Source: Acidisphaera sp035272265
GTDB taxonomy: Bacteria > Pseudomonadota > Alphaproteobacteria > Acetobacterales > Acetobacteraceae
NCBI GenBank assembly: GCA_035272265.1
Contig: DATEQV010000020.1
Coordinates: 1-12,605, forward strand
DNA length: 12,605 bases
Direction of reading: 5' to 3'
The position numbers and the translations under genes are program-made. The notes beneath the pieces were generated by a model. That model was not told the DNA's origin and did no database searches. It was given only the letters and a program-made list of their open reading frames with translations. This document shows, one piece after another, positions 12,060 through 12,605 of this stretch (position 1 is the first letter of the stretch; the number at the start of each line of letters is the position of its first letter).

Positions 12060-12605
12060 ATGGACTGGGAAGCGCCTGCGGTCGTCCTCGATCTGCGTCC
12101 CTACGGCGAGGGCGACGCGGTCGCGACGGTGATGACGGCGGAGCACGGCGCGCATCGCGGGCTCGCGCGCGGGGCGCAGTCGCGCACCCGCACCGCCGTC
12201 TGGCAGGTCGGCAACCTGGTCACCGCGCGCTGGGTGGCAAGGCTGTCGGAGCAGCTCGGCAGCCTGACGGCGGAACTGGTGCATCCCGCCGCTGCGCTGG
12301 CGATGGACGACGCGCTGTCGCTCGCGATCCTGTCCTCGGCCTGCGCGGTGGCGGAGGGCGCGCTGCCGGAACGCGAGGGGCACCCGCGGGTGTTCGACGC
12401 GCTGGTCGGGATGATCGCGCGGCTGCAACCGGGCGAGGCGGCGCTGACCGAGTATGTGCGCTGGGAGCTGCTGCTGCTGGCGGATCTCGGCTATGGCCTG
12501 GATCTGTCGTCGTGCGCGGTGACGGGAGCGACCGACCCGCTCGCCTATGTCTCGCCGCGCACCGGGCGCGCGGTGTCGGAGGCCGCGGCGGGGGTGTGGC
12601 GGGAG
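12060..12605 (+). CDS. recO: DNA repair protein RecO, N-terminal part (cut by window edge)
   Basis: RecO works with RecR and RecF to load RecA on gapped DNA. The frame from ATG 12060 is open to the window end, giving 182 residues. It begins MDWEAPAVVLDLRPYGEGDAV, the usual OB-fold opening, with EHGAHRGLARGAQS near 29-42 and WQVGNLVTARW near 47-57. The helical domain follows, ending with the family-typical LADLGYGLDLSSCAVTG and YVSPRTGRAVS. C159 in SSCAVTG is the position of the first cysteine of the zinc-finger-like part in many RecO proteins; the rest is outside the window. The start is 36 bases after the HEPN-like stop, with GAGAAAG at 12045-12051 as a weak ribosome site. GC returns to about 78% in one hand-counted line, matching era and setting the cassette apart. 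Confidence 0.95.
   Translation, partial: MDWEAPAVVLDLRPYGEGDAVATVMTAEHGAHRGLARGAQSRTRTAVWQVGNLVTARWVARLSEQLGSLTAELVHPAAALAMDDALSLAILSSACAVAEGALPEREGHPRVFDALVGMIARLQPGEAALTEYVRWELLLLADLGYGLDLSSCAVTGATDPLAYVSPRTGRAVSEAAAGVWRE

Noticed and set aside
11481..12428. 315-codon minus-strand frame across the cassette and recO
   Set aside because: It is antisense to the HEPN-like gene and recO, both of which show conserved motifs. Its own product has none.

Overview
The window is chromosomal DNA of a high-GC alphaproteobacterium. Hand counts of three 60-base lines give 75-78% GC in era and recO and 57-58% in the small cassette between them. The block rpoZ-spoT-acpS-lepB-rnc-era-recO is a typical alphaproteobacterial order. 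The wording of RecO, FolK, SpoT and the lytic transglycosylase reads most like Acetobacteraceae/Rhodospirillales. That family assignment is inference, because no search was possible.

Layout, left to right. Positions 1-450 (minus) hold the start of an exported lytic transglycosylase, divergent from dapA (lysine/peptidoglycan precursor synthesis) and smpB (trans-translation). A two-gene redox unit follows: a short cytoplasmic sulfite-oxidase-like molybdopterin protein overlapping a Tat-exported glutathione peroxidase. A REP-like inverted repeat lies in the convergent gap at about 3339-3434. On the minus strand a LabA-type NYN protein is coupled by a one-base overlap to a family-5-like [4Fe-4S] uracil-DNA glycosylase. 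Divergent from these is folK. Then come rpoZ, a bifunctional (p)ppGpp synthetase/hydrolase, acpS, lepB, rnc, era and, cut by the window edge, recO.

Most of this is housekeeping: cell wall, ribosome rescue, folate, RNA polymerase omega, stringent response, ACP activation, protein export, RNA processing, ribosome assembly and recombination repair. The accessory element is a two-gene cassette at 11243-12023, inserted between era and recO, which are normally neighbours. It encodes a 97-residue protein of unknown family and a 168-residue HEPN-like helical protein. The two reading frames overlap by 20 bases, base composition drops sharply, and the layout resembles HEPN/MNT toxin-antitoxin pairs. 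The first protein lacks a recognisable nucleotidyltransferase active site. This is the best candidate here for an undescribed system.

Several starts are non-ATG or uncertain: GTG for the NYN protein, the glycosylase and folK; TTG or GTG for lepB; and rnc has no standard start codon between the lepB stop and its first helix. No tRNA, rRNA, CRISPR array, insertion sequence or prophage gene was seen.
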